A stretch of DNA of 64,000 nucleotides, taken from assembly GCA_005768725.1 (NCBI GenBank), contig VAFM01000001.1:248001-312000 (forward strand). The letters are read 5' to 3'. Source of the DNA: Blastochloris viridis. Its GTDB lineage: Bacteria; Pseudomonadota; Alphaproteobacteria; UBA2136; UBA6156. Below are positions 41,581-49,442 of this stretch, in pieces (position 1 is the stretch's first letter; the number at the start of each line of letters is the position of its first letter). A program made the position numbers and the translations under genes. The notes below the pieces were generated by a model, which was not told where the DNA came from, did not search any database, and saw only the letters and a list, made by a program, of their open reading frames with translations.

Positions 41581-43710
41581 ATGAAACAGGTCGTACAGAA
41601 TTTGCGCAGCGGCAAGGTGGAGCTGCGCGAGGTTCCGCAGCCCAGCGTGGGCAAGAATGAAGTGCTGGTGCGCACGCACGCCAGCCTGATCAGTGCGGGT
41701 ACCGAGCGCATGATGATGGATTTTGCGGGAAAGAGCCTTGTGGGCAAGGCTAAAGAGCGTCCGGATCTGGCGAGCAAGGTTATCAATAAAATGCAGCGCG
41801 ATGGCGTGGTGGATACGCTGAGCAGTGTGTTTGCGCGGTTGGAAGAGCCGATGCCGCTGGGGTATAGCGCTGCTGGTGAGGTTGTGGCCGTAGGCAGTGG
41901 TGTAGCGCATGAGTTTGCGATTGGTGACCGCGTGGCGGTTGCCGGAGCCGGGCAGGCTAATCATGCCGAGGTGAACGCTGTACCGCGCAACTTGTGCGTA
42001 AAATTGCCGGAAGGGGTGGAGTACACGCAAGGGTGTTATGCGACGCTTGGGGCGATTGCTCTGCATGGTGTGCGCAATGCTGAGGTGAAGCTGGGTGACC
42101 GGGTACTGGTTGTCGGGCTGGGTTTGGTGGGGCAGTTGGTGAGCCAACTGTGTGCCTCAGCTGGTGCCCGTGTGGCCGGTGTAGACATGAACCTGGAGCG
42201 CTGCATGCTGGCACGGCAGGGGGGTGCACACTGGGCGGTGGGCCCGCAGGGGCTGGCCGAAGGCTATAAGCAGTTTACGGATGGGCGCGGATTTGATGCG
42301 ATTCTGATTTGTGCCGCGACCGATAGTGACGGACCGATTGAGCAGGCCGCCGAATGGGCGCGCGACCGTGCGACGGTGATTTTAGTGGGCAAGGTCGGGA
42401 CGCGCTTCCCCTATGCCAGCTACATGAAGAAAGAGCTGACCGTACGCGTAAGCCGCAGTTATGGCCCTGGCCGCTACGACCCTGCGTTTGAAGTGCAGGG
42501 GATGAGTTATCCGGTAGGGTTTGTGCCGTGGACCGAACGCGAGAACTTAGGCGAGGTGGTGCGCCTGATCGGGAATGGCCGGTTGAAGGTGGATATGCTG
42601 ACGACCCATACCTTTGCGCTGGAGGAAGCGCTGAAGGGGTATGAGATGATCGCCAAAGGGTTGCCATGCCTTGGGGTGGTGCTGAGTTATCCGCAACATA
42701 AGAAAGCTTCTAAGAGTGAGGTTGTGGCCGTTGCTTCCAAGAAGGACGGGAAGGTCGGGATTTCTTTATTAGGAGTTGGCGGGTTTGCGCGGAGCGTGAT
42801 TCTGCCGGCGCTCGGCAAGATGAGCGGCGTTGAGTTGCGCGGTGTGGTGAGCAAGGGCGGGTTAAGTTCGGCGCACGTAACCACCAAGTACAATGCGGCG
42901 TGGGCGGGTACGGATGCCAACACCGTGCTGACGGATAAGGGCACGGATGCGGTGATGATCATGACCCGCCATAACGTACATGCCCAGCAGGCGCTGGAGG
43001 CATTGAAGGCCGGGAAGCATGTATGGGTGGAAAAGCCGCTGGCGCTGACGCTGGAGGATATTAGCAAGGTTGAGAAGGCGGCGAGTGGCAGTGGCCGTGC
43101 GGTGATGGTCGGGTTCAACCGCCGCTACAGCCCTGCGCTGCTGCCGCTGAAGCAGAAGCTGGATGCTGTAACTGGGCCGAAGCAGGTGCTGGTGCGGGTT
43201 AATGCGGGTCGGCTGGAAGATGGCGGCTGGCAGCAGGGTGAAGAAGGTGGCGGCCGCCTGCTGGGTGAAGTGTGCCACTTTACCGACCTGTGCCTGTGGA
43301 TGGTGGGCGAGACGCTGACCGATGTGCAGGCCGTGCAGGGCGCCGGGCAGGATGATTACGTGATTACGCTGCGGTTTGCCGATGGCAGTGTAGCCACAGT
43401 CTTTTATACCAGTGAAGGTGACCCGAGCCAGGCCAAGGAGCGCGTGGAAGTGTTTGGTGGCGGTGGTGTTGGCGTGATGGATAACTATCTGACCACCACT
43501 TGGAGCAGTGGTGGGCGCAAGCGCGCGCTGTACAAGAAGTCGATGCTCAAGGGCCAGCAGAAAGGCCATGCTCCGGCAATTGCGGCTTGGGTGAAGGCGT
43601 GCCGGGGCGAGCTGGGGCAGACCCCGAGTGTGGAAGAGCTGTGCTTCAGCTCTCGCGTGACGTTCTGGGCGGCGGAGAGTATCGGAACGGGTAAGGTTGT
43701 GACGGTTTAG
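41581..43710 (+). CDS. Bi-domain oxidoreductase: zinc-type dehydrogenase fused to Gfo/Idh/MocA domain
   Basis: 709 residues with two oxidoreductase modules. The N-terminal ~365 residues form a medium-chain dehydrogenase: GKNEVLVRTHASLISAGTER, PLGYSAAGEVVAVG, and NAD(P)-binding VVGLGLVGQL. From ~385 comes a Gfo/Idh/MocA module: SLLGVGGFARSVILPALG, KHVWVEKPLALT and GFNRRYSPALLPLK. Such fusions are found in surface-polysaccharide clusters; the substrate is presumably a nucleotide sugar or glycan intermediate, not readable here. AAGGAG lies 9 bases before the ATG. asnB downstream and wecC upstream fit an envelope-glycan setting. Confidence 0.87.
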   Translation: MKQVVQNLRSGKVELREVPQPSVGKNEVLVRTHASLISAGTERMMMDFAGKSLVGKAKERPDLASKVINKMQRDGVVDTLSSVFARLEEPMPLGYSAAGEVVAVGSGVAHEFAIGDRVAVAGAGQANHAEVNAVPRNLCVKLPEGVEYTQGCYATLGAIALHGVRNAEVKLGDRVLVVGLGLVGQLVSQLCASAGARVAGVDMNLERCMLARQGGAHWAVGPQGLAEGYKQFTDGRGFDAILICAATDSDGPIEQAAEWARDRATVILVGKVGTRFPYASYMKKELTVRVSRSYGPGRYDPAFEVQGMSYPVGFVPWTERENLGEVVRLIGNGRLKVDMLTTHTFALEEALKGYEMIAKGLPCLGVVLSYPQHKKASKSEVVAVASKKDGKVGISLLGVGGFARSVILPALGKMSGVELRGVVSKGGLSSAHVTTKYNAAWAGTDANTVLTDKGTDAVMIMTRHNVHAQQALEALKAGKHVWVEKPLALTLEDISKVEKAASGSGRAVMVGFNRRYSPALLPLKQKLDAVTGPKQVLVRVNAGRLEDGGWQQGEEGGGRLLGEVCHFTDLCLWMVGETLTDVQAVQGAGQDDYVITLRFADGSVATVFYTSEGDPSQAKERVEVFGGGGVGVMDNYLTTTWSSGGRKRALYKKSMLKGQQKGHAPAIAAWVKACRGELGQTPSVEELCFSSRVTFWAAESIGTGKVVTV

Positions 43711-43850
43711 AAACAGGCTGCTTTTCGTGAGAGGATATTAAGCAAAATGGCCCTCTGCTTTGTGTGGTGGGGTTGACGGGCGGGGGTGGAGTTCCTATTT
43801 TTGTGAGTGCAGGCCCCGTGTGGGCTGACCTAGACTTTGACGAGGATGAC

Positions 43851-44009
43851 ATGACATCTGAAAATGCGATTGATATCGATGTGGCTGGCGCGAAAGCGAG
43901 AATTCCGACGGGAAAACATGAAGATGCACCCCTTTATGGGCGTCTGACCGAGGAAAAGCCGCACCAGGGCGTTCCCCGGAAGTGCGGTACAGACAAGCCT
44001 TACTTGTAG
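43851..44009 (+). CDS. Possible 52-residue polar protein
   Basis: 52 codons from an ATG with GAGG 5 bases upstream. It reads MTSENAIDIDVAGAKARIPT, then a hydrophilic tail rich in Lys/Pro/Gly, with no membrane segment or known motif. A strong terminator lies 53 bases beyond, so something is transcribed rightward here. The alternative is a non-coding RNA; I found no match by eye to 6S, SRP, tmRNA or RNase P cores. Confidence 0.4.
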   Translation: MTSENAIDIDVAGAKARIPTGKHEDAPLYGRLTEEKPHQGVPRKCGTDKPYL

Positions 44010-44062
44010 GATGTCGTTGGCAGGGATGCCACGATGCCTCCTTATGAATAAAGACCAAGCGT

Positions 44063-44091
44063 GGCGGCCCTTTGCGGGCCGCCGTTTTTTT
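44063..44091 (+). terminator. Intrinsic terminator
   Basis: Perfect 8-bp stem ggcggccc / gggccgcc with a tttgc loop and seven T. It separates the bi-domain oxidoreductase region from the entericidin-like gene. Confidence 0.92.
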
Positions 44092-44131
44092 GTGGTAGCT
44101 TTGCATCGTTAATAGAAGAAGGAATTCCCCG

Positions 44132-44257
44132 ATGAAAAAGATGATGATGTGCCTGATGCTGGCAGTTGTCGCAGTGACTTTTACGGGTTGCAACACCGTA
44201 AGCGGCCTGGGCCGCGACATTACTGGCAGCGCCGAAACCGTGCGCGGCTGGTTTTAA
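44132..44257 (+). CDS. Entericidin-like small lipoprotein
   Basis: 41 residues. The ATG is preceded by AGAAGGA. A lipoprotein signal (MKKMMMCLMLAVVAVTFTGC) ends at the lipobox Cys20, followed by NTVSGLGRDITGSAE and a short amphipathic tail. The order C-N-T-x-x-G-x-G-x-D-I matches the entericidin EcnA/EcnB family of small outer-membrane lipoproteins with a possible bacteriolytic role. It stands between a terminator and asnB (16 bases downstream) and has no antidote partner next to it. Confidence 0.82.
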   Translation: MKKMMMCLMLAVVAVTFTGCNTVSGLGRDITGSAETVRGWF

Positions 44258-44273
44258 ACTTTAGCGTTATTCT

Positions 44274-46178
44274 ATGTGTGGGATCGCGGGGTATTTAGGG
44301 GCCAAGTTTGAGCCCTTGATGCTGCGCGATATGATGGTCCGCCTTGCCCAACGCGGCCCTGATGGCGAAGGCGAGTGGCATGATGCGGAGGCTGGAGTTG
44401 CGTTAGGCCACCGGCGTCTTTCGATCATCGATACCAGTGCGGCGGCGAGCCAGCCGATGCGTGCGGTGAAGAATCGTTACACTGTCTCTTTTAATGGAGA
44501 AATATATAATTTCAAAGATATTGTCAGAGAACTTAAAGTAAAAGGTTATAAGTTTAACGAGAACAGTGATACCGCTGTGCTGTGCCCGCTGTATGATTTG
44601 TATGGCCCGGCCATGCTGGACAAGCTGGAGGGGATGTTTGCGTTCGCAATTTGGGATGCCAAGGAGCAGGTGCTGTTCGTGGCGCGTGACCATGCGGGTA
44701 TCAAGCCGCTCTATTATGCTGAGACGGCTGGCGGGATTGTGTTTGCCAGTGAGCTGAAAGCCTTGCTGGCAGTGAAGGGATTGAAGCGCGGCATTGATAG
44801 CACCGCGCTGGCCGAATACATGACCTACCTGTGGACGCCGAGTGAGCGTACCATGCTGCAAGGGATTAAAAAGCTGCGCCCCGGCCACTTTATGCGCTGC
44901 ACACTGCGTGGCAAGAAAGTGGCGGTTGAACATGCGCGCTGGTATGTACCGCCTCAGGCGCCTCTGACCGATGGGCGTCCGCAGTACGATACGGGCAAGA
45001 CCCCTGCGCAGTTGCTGCGTCTGCTGGATGATGTGATCGATGAACAGTGCGTGGCGGATGTACCTCTCGGCGCGTTTTTGAGCGGTGGCGTGGACAGCAG
45101 CGCCATTGTGGCCAGCATGTGTGCCACCGGCCATAAGCCCGAACAAACGTATTGCATTGCCTTTGAAGGGGCCGGGATGGCCAGCGAGGGTTTTGGTGAA
45201 GACATTGATTACGCCCGCATGGTGGCAAAGCGTTACAATGTGCCGCTGAATGAAGTGAAAGTGGATGCGCAGGCGATTCTGGCGCGTTTGCCGGGTTTAG
45301 CCCCCCTTCTGGATGAACCGCAGGCGGACCCGGCCCCTCTTTTTGTGCAGGATATTTGCAGCCAGGCGCGGCGCGACGGCCTTAAAGTACTGATGAGCGG
45401 CACCGGTGGCGACGATATTTTTACGGGTTACCGCCGCCATGCGACCGCGCGGATACGCCAGAAACTGGGTATTCTGCGTGCCCCTGCCGGGCATATGGCC
45501 GGTATGGCCGCGAGCTTTTGTGAAGGCGCGACCCGGCGCCGTGCGGAGCGGCTTTCCGGCTTGCTGCTGGCCGATGATGATACGTTTTTGCGGCTGGCGT
45601 TCTCGACCAATTCTCAGCCAGATGCCTGGCGTTTATTGAAGAAAGACTGGCGGGTTCAGGTCGATAACGACTGGTTTAATGACCTTGATGTGGCGATTGC
45701 CGAGAGCGAAGGGCAAGACCTTGTAAACCGCTTGCTATATGCGGAATTGTTCGGCTTTTTACCCGACCACAACCTGAATTACAGTGATAAGGCCAGTATG
45801 ATCTCTGGCATGGAAGTGCGCGTGCCGTTGATCGACCGTCGCCTGATGCAGTTTATGGCGGATGTGTCGCCTGAGGTTAAGTTGAGTGGTTTGCGGTTGA
45901 AGTCGTTCTTTAAGGATAGCTTAGCGACCCGGTTGAGCCCGGATATTCTGGACCGCAGCAAGAGCGGGTTTGGGGCACCTGTACGCCATTGGCTGACCGG
46001 TGAAGGCAAGGCGCTGGTGGAAGGCGCGTTGTTTGACGGCGGCATTGCCGACGAATGGTTTGATACGAAGGCGGTGCACCACTTTTGGCTGCGCACCTGC
46101 GAGGGCCAGGTGGATGGCGCCTATACCATATTGGCGCTGTGCATGGCGGTGTGGTGGTATGACGGGATGATGGCGTGA
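44274..46178 (+). CDS. asnB: Asparagine synthetase (glutamine-hydrolysing), polysaccharide-cluster type
   Basis: 634 residues. The N-terminal glutaminase domain begins MCGIAGYLG with catalytic Cys2 exposed by Met removal, then RGPDGEGEW and SFNGEIYNF. The synthetase domain has the PP-loop LSGGVDSSAIVAS at residues ~269-281 and MSGTGGDDIFTGYRR. The C-terminal part (MEVRVPLIDRRLMQFMADV, RSKSGFGAPVRHW) is typical of AsnB proteins that sit in glycan clusters and may amidate sugars or peptides rather than make free asparagine. Its stop overlaps an ATG of a 31-codon frame. Confidence 0.92.
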   Translation: MCGIAGYLGAKFEPLMLRDMMVRLAQRGPDGEGEWHDAEAGVALGHRRLSIIDTSAAASQPMRAVKNRYTVSFNGEIYNFKDIVRELKVKGYKFNENSDTAVLCPLYDLYGPAMLDKLEGMFAFAIWDAKEQVLFVARDHAGIKPLYYAETAGGIVFASELKALLAVKGLKRGIDSTALAEYMTYLWTPSERTMLQGIKKLRPGHFMRCTLRGKKVAVEHARWYVPPQAPLTDGRPQYDTGKTPAQLLRLLDDVIDEQCVADVPLGAFLSGGVDSSAIVASMCATGHKPEQTYCIAFEGAGMASEGFGEDIDYARMVAKRYNVPLNEVKVDAQAILARLPGLAPLLDEPQADPAPLFVQDICSQARRDGLKVLMSGTGGDDIFTGYRRHATARIRQKLGILRAPAGHMAGMAASFCEGATRRRAERLSGLLLADDDTFLRLAFSTNSQPDAWRLLKKDWRVQVDNDWFNDLDVAIAESEGQDLVNRLLYAELFGFLPDHNLNYSDKASMISGMEVRVPLIDRRLMQFMADVSPEVKLSGLRLKSFFKDSLATRLSPDILDRSKSGFGAPVRHWLTGEGKALVEGALFDGGIADEWFDTKAVHHFWLRTCEGQVDGAYTILALCMAVWWYDGMMA

Positions 46179-46273
46179 TGATCGAGCCGGTTGCCGATAT
46201 TGTGGTGTGGTTTGTGGAGAGTGTGGCGACCGCGTTGCAGCATACGCTGGCGGCGTTTATTGGGAAGATTTAA
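46178..46273 (+). CDS. 31-residue amphipathic peptide overlapping asnB
   Basis: The ATGA at the asnB stop begins a 31-codon frame that opens MIEPVADIVVWFVESVATAL and ends LAAFIGKI. It is continuous amphipathic-helix sequence without a signal peptide, net charge near zero or slightly negative. The stop-start overlap implies reinitiation after asnB. Similar lengths and composition occur in membrane-surface peptides, but no family is recognised. Alternatively the frame is chance; the absence of rare codons and the hydrophobic periodicity favour a real peptide. Confidence 0.5.
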   Translation: MIEPVADIVVWFVESVATALQHTLAAFIGKI

Positions 46274-46291
46274 GGGGCCGATTGGCTCCTT
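46272..46291 (+). terminator. Weak intrinsic terminator after asnB
   Basis: 8-bp stem aaggggcc / ggctcctt with one G-U pair and a gatt loop at the end of the 31-codon frame. It lies between convergent asnB and pheA. Confidence 0.55.
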
Positions 46292-46308
46292 AACGTTATT
46301 TCAGTCAC

Positions 46309-47181
46309 TTAGTGCGCTGCCGGATAAACCCCCATCAGGCGGACGCTGGTGGTGAAGTGTGAGAGCTCTTCTAAGGCGTTTTGCATGGGTTTGGCATTTG
46401 GGTGGGATTCGACATCAATAAAGAACTCCGCCGCTTTAAAATTGCCGCCTACGAGGTAGCTTTCCAGCCTCGAAAGATTGAGTCCGTTTGTGGCGAAACC
46501 ACCCAGTGCTTTGTACAAAGCGGCGGGAATATCGCGCACGCGGAAGAGCAAAGTTGTCTTGGTCGGCTGGTCGGCGGGTGGGGTCCAGGCTTGCGGACCT
46601 AATAGCAGGAAGCGAGTGATGTTATTGGGTTCGTCGTTCATCGGTGTCTTCAGTACATGCAGGTCATACACCTCGGCGGCGAGAGAGCTGGCAAGGGCGG
46701 CGAGGGAAGGGTCCTGCTTTTCGGCTACCAGTTTGGCGGAGCCGGCAGTATCGATGTAGTTTTCGTGGGCCAAACCCATGGAATTTAAGGTGTTTATGCA
46801 CTGTTGGATGGCCGGAGACTGGCTATAAACCCGCTTAATTTGGCTGATTTCTGCGCCTTTCAGGCCAATCAGGCAGTGATTGATGGGGAGGTAGGTTTCG
46901 GCAACGATGTGCAGGGGGGTGTGCGGGAGGAGGGCGTGGATATCGGCAATGCGACCCATGGTGGAATTCTCGACGGGGAGGACGGCGCCGTCGGCCTGGC
47001 CGGACTCGACCAGCTTAATAGCTGCGGCAAAGGATTCGCATGGGATAGCGGTAGCGTGAGGAACAGCTTGTTGAGCGGCAATATGCGCGTAGGCACCGGC
47101 GACGCCTTGGAATGCGACGGTCTTCCAGGTGCTGACCGGATTGGTGTGAGAGAGATCGGAGGTGCTGGGAACGGTGTTCAT
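46309..47181 (-). CDS. pheA: Prephenate dehydratase
   Basis: Converts prephenate to phenylpyruvate in phenylalanine synthesis. 290 residues with no chorismate mutase domain, the usual alphaproteobacterial form. FQGVAGAYAHIAAQQAV starts the catalytic domain, VLPVENSTMGRIADIHALL and the Thr-Arg-Phe motif (NNITRFLLLG) are present. The C-terminal ACT domain (TTLLFRVRDIPAALYKALGG, LSRLESYLVGG) would bind phenylalanine for feedback control; the canonical ESRP is ESYL here. It is divergent from the TSCPD-domain gene. Confidence 0.93.
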   Translation of the reverse strand: MNTVPSTSDLSHTNPVSTWKTVAFQGVAGAYAHIAAQQAVPHATAIPCESFAAAIKLVESGQADGAVLPVENSTMGRIADIHALLPHTPLHIVAETYLPINHCLIGLKGAEISQIKRVYSQSPAIQQCINTLNSMGLAHENYIDTAGSAKLVAEKQDPSLAALASSLAAEVYDLHVLKTPMNDEPNNITRFLLLGPQAWTPPADQPTKTTLLFRVRDIPAALYKALGGFATNGLNLSRLESYLVGGNFKAAEFFIDVESHPNAKPMQNALEELSHFTTSVRLMGVYPAAH

Positions 47182-47259
47182 AGCTGATGGTTATGCGAGG
47201 TTTGGAGGATAGGGTCAAGGTTCGGTTCGGTGGCCCCCTGAGGTTTGTTATATACTTCG

Positions 47260-47275
47260 CATAATATATATTATG
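47260..47275. promoter_or_regulatory. 16-bp perfect palindrome in a divergent promoter region
   Basis: CATAATATATATTATG is an exact 16-bp palindrome midway between the pheA and TSCPD-gene starts. It could be an operator or simply a -10-like AT island. It is not a NrdR box as I know it. Confidence 0.4.
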
Positions 47276-47404
47276 TTAAATAAAGAAATCGGCTTAACAA
47301 AGCCCTTTTGCTTACGTATGATGGCATATCCATCCTCTTCTGCTGCCGTTACATTTCTTCTGCCCTGCACTTCTCCTCATTCTGTTTCCGAAAGGATGCG
47401 TTCT

Positions 47405-47851
47405 ATGACGACACATGAGACTGATTCTCCACAGCTTGCCGCTATTCTGGCGTTTCCGGTCCGTCAGGCTGCGTTGCGCCCCATGCCGAACCGTTGTTCC
47501 GGCTTTACCACCCGTATGCGTTATGATGGCATCGACATCATTCTGCGCACTGCGGAATATGAAGACGGCAAGCTCGCCGAGATCGCCGTTGACTGCCCTA
47601 AGCTGAGCCTCACCCAGCGTGGTACTTTGCAAGCTTTTGCACGGGCCATCAGCATCGGTCTTCAGCATGGCGTGCCGCTGGAACGATACGTGGAAGCGTA
47701 TCTTTATTCCCGCAGCAGTTCGACTTCTGTTCAGGTTGAACACAATCCACGCATTGTTCAGGCGACCTCTCTTGAAGACATGATTCTGCGTGAGCTGGCT
47801 ATTACCTATCTGGGTCGTAGTGATCTGATACAAACTGATACTGATGAGTGA
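47405..47851 (+). CDS. Stand-alone TSCPD-type domain (class II ribonucleotide reductase C-terminal-like)
   Basis: 148 residues from the ATG preceded by AAAGGA about 8 bases upstream. Recognisable elements are MRYDGIDIILRTAEYEDGKL, IDCPKLSLTQRGTL-like sequence, FARAISIGLQHGVPLERYVE and LEDMILRELAITYLGRSDL. This order is that of the TSCPD region and tail of NrdJ (adenosylcobalamin-dependent reductase). The catalytic barrel, the Cys pair and the B12 site are absent, so it cannot be a reductase itself. A regulatory or partner role in dNTP supply is possible (inference). Confidence 0.72.
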   Translation: MTTHETDSPQLAAILAFPVRQAALRPMPNRCSGFTTRMRYDGIDIILRTAEYEDGKLAEIAVDCPKLSLTQRGTLQAFARAISIGLQHGVPLERYVEAYLYSRSSSTSVQVEHNPRIVQATSLEDMILRELAITYLGRSDLIQTDTDE

Positions 47852-47974
47852 TTCTTCTTGCGGAAATGGGGCCTGTGGGCCCCTTTTCTGCTTTTTGAGG
47901 AACGATCGCGGGCTTCGCTGGTTTGTTTTTACGTGGAGGCAATCACGCCTCTTCTACTGAAAAGGAGAACTACG

Positions 47975-48199
47975 ATGAAGCAGTCTTGGGAAAACACAAG
48001 CAGCACGTCGGATAAGATTCGCGGTACTGCCAATGAATACGCTGGCAAAGCCCGTCAGGCCGTTGGTAAGGCGCTTGACGATAATGAGATGCGCGCCAAG
48101 GGTATGGCTCAGGAAGCCAAAGGCCATGTGCAGCAGGCCAAGGGCGATGTGAAGGAACGCATTGAAAAAGCCGTTTCTCAGACACGTCGCGACTCCTAA
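47975..48199 (+). CDS. CsbD-like stress protein
   Basis: 74 residues, ATG preceded by AAAGGAG. The sequence DKIRGTANEYAGKARQAVGK with the repeated GKAxxxxGxxxxK pattern (MAQEAKGHVQQAKGDVKERI) is the CsbD domain, a small hydrophilic helical protein induced by general or envelope stress in several bacteria. The function is unknown across the family. It follows the TSCPD gene by about 120 bases and has its own terminator. Confidence 0.85.
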   Translation: MKQSWENTSSTSDKIRGTANEYAGKARQAVGKALDDNEMRAKGMAQEAKGHVQQAKGDVKERIEKAVSQTRRDS

Positions 48200-48216
48200 T
48201 TATAAGGAGTAGGTTT

Positions 48217-48236
48217 AAGGGGGCATCAGCCCCCTT
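48217..48236 (+). terminator. Intrinsic terminator of csbD-like gene
   Basis: 8-bp stem aagggggc / gccccctt with an atca loop, followed by tttcct; lies just before the convergent TatD-like gene. Confidence 0.8.
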
Positions 48237-48245
48237 TCCTGTTTA

Positions 48246-49430
48246 TTAACCTTTGTTCTGGAACAGGTTGGCGAGGTTGGTGTTGGTGCCGATCGTCAAC
48301 TCACGTTCGGACTGGAAGAGCATCTTGGATGCGGCTTCGAGAGAATTCTTGAGGAATTTCGGTTGGTTGAAGTGGCCGGAGAAGCCGTGCGGAGCGACTA
48401 AGGCGCTACCAGATGCCAGTAAGCGTTTCTCGGCCGGAATGCTGCGGTACAGATGTGCCTGCGGGAAATCGGGTGGGGTAAGTTCCGGCCGGAGGGCTAC
48501 GTACATCCCGTATTTTGCGATCAGTGCGGCCTCCTGCTCGTTCGTGATCACATCCAGCCAGATGATGGGCGGCAGTTGTTCGGCCTGCTCCAGGACATCT
48601 GCCACGTGTTGCAGGCTCTGGCGGTGGGTGAGGATGACCGGCAGGCCGAAGTCGGCGGCGATATCCAGCTGTACGGCCAGTTGGTCCTTCTGGTCTTGCA
48701 AGCGGTAAGGCGCGAAAGGTTCATCTATCCCCAACGGGCCGAGGGCAATGAGTTTGGGGTTGCTGTTAAGGAGATTGGTGAGGGCTTCGTCCAGAGCGTC
48801 CATGCTCGGCCAGATCTGACGCGGGCCGGCACCGATGGCACCGTACACGCGCGGTTCTTCCAGTGACTTGAGCAAGGTCAGCAGCAGCATGTCTTCGGCT
48901 ACCACTACACCCCCCTCTTCCAGTTCCTCTTCCAGCGGCGCCTGCAGCACGAGGCCGACAATCCCCATTGTGAACGGGGCTTGAGTTTCGGCGGCGACGG
49001 CGCGGCGGTAGCCTTCAATATCGGCAGTGGTCAGCGCGTGGTAGCAGGCATCGGTGTGCAAACGCGTAGAGAACTGGGGATTGGTCAACGCATCCCACAG
49101 GTTGCCGGGTGGCAGGCCCATGGGTTGCGGCTTGGTAGAAACTTCGGGGCGGCTGGTATCCGGCTCGGGCGGCAGCGGGGGGACGTCGGAGTCGACGATT
49201 TCTTCCCCTACCCCGGCGGTGGAACCGAACACGATACCCATGGTGGTGTTCTGGCGGGCGGCAATCTCGGCCGCTTTTTTACCGTCTTCGGTTTGCGACG
49301 GCGGGGTCATCGCCTTGATATCGGCTTTGACCTCGTTGACCACGTCGTCGATGGAATCGGTGATTTGCTTGAAAAAACCACCCAGACCGCTGGGCGGCTT
49401 TTTCTGCGAATTGTTATTATCTTGTGCCAT
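48246..49430 (-). CDS. TatD-like pseudo-enzyme with charged N-terminal extension
   Basis: 394 residues. An N-terminal ~130-residue extension (acidic, Pro-rich) precedes a TatD-like barrel (~135-394) that follows the same order as true TatD but has lost its metal ligands. GExGLD reads GPLGIDE, the HCF motif reads WLDV, and the ETDAPYL Asp is replaced in ASGSALV. Only the histidine of ILTHRQSL is kept. The C-terminal NTNLANLFQ corresponds to the DNTRRLF end of TatD. The gene follows an intact tatD by 12 bases on the same strand. Inference: a non-catalytic partner or a regulatory paralogue. Confidence 0.8.
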   Translation of the reverse strand: MAQDNNNSQKKPPSGLGGFFKQITDSIDDVVNEVKADIKAMTPPSQTEDGKKAAEIAARQNTTMGIVFGSTAGVGEEIVDSDVPPLPPEPDTSRPEVSTKPQPMGLPPGNLWDALTNPQFSTRLHTDACYHALTTADIEGYRRAVAAETQAPFTMGIVGLVLQAPLEEELEEGGVVVAEDMLLLTLLKSLEEPRVYGAIGAGPRQIWPSMDALDEALTNLLNSNPKLIALGPLGIDEPFAPYRLQDQKDQLAVQLDIAADFGLPVILTHRQSLQHVADVLEQAEQLPPIIWLDVITNEQEAALIAKYGMYVALRPELTPPDFPQAHLYRSIPAEKRLLASGSALVAPHGFSGHFNQPKFLKNSLEAASKMLFQSERELTIGTNTNLANLFQNKG

Positions 49431-49442
49431 GGTGCCCCTACT

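Noticed and set aside
43711..44060. Possible 6S, SRP, tmRNA, RNase P or hammerhead RNA before the 44.07 kb terminator
   Set aside because: None of the conserved cores was found by eye; only a short hairpin and a possible 52-codon ORF are visible.
47260..47275. NrdR box for the RNR-like gene
   Set aside because: The palindrome is centred on TA, while the NrdR consensus (aCaCwAtATaTwGtGt type) is centred on AT with flanking GT/AC; the match is poor.
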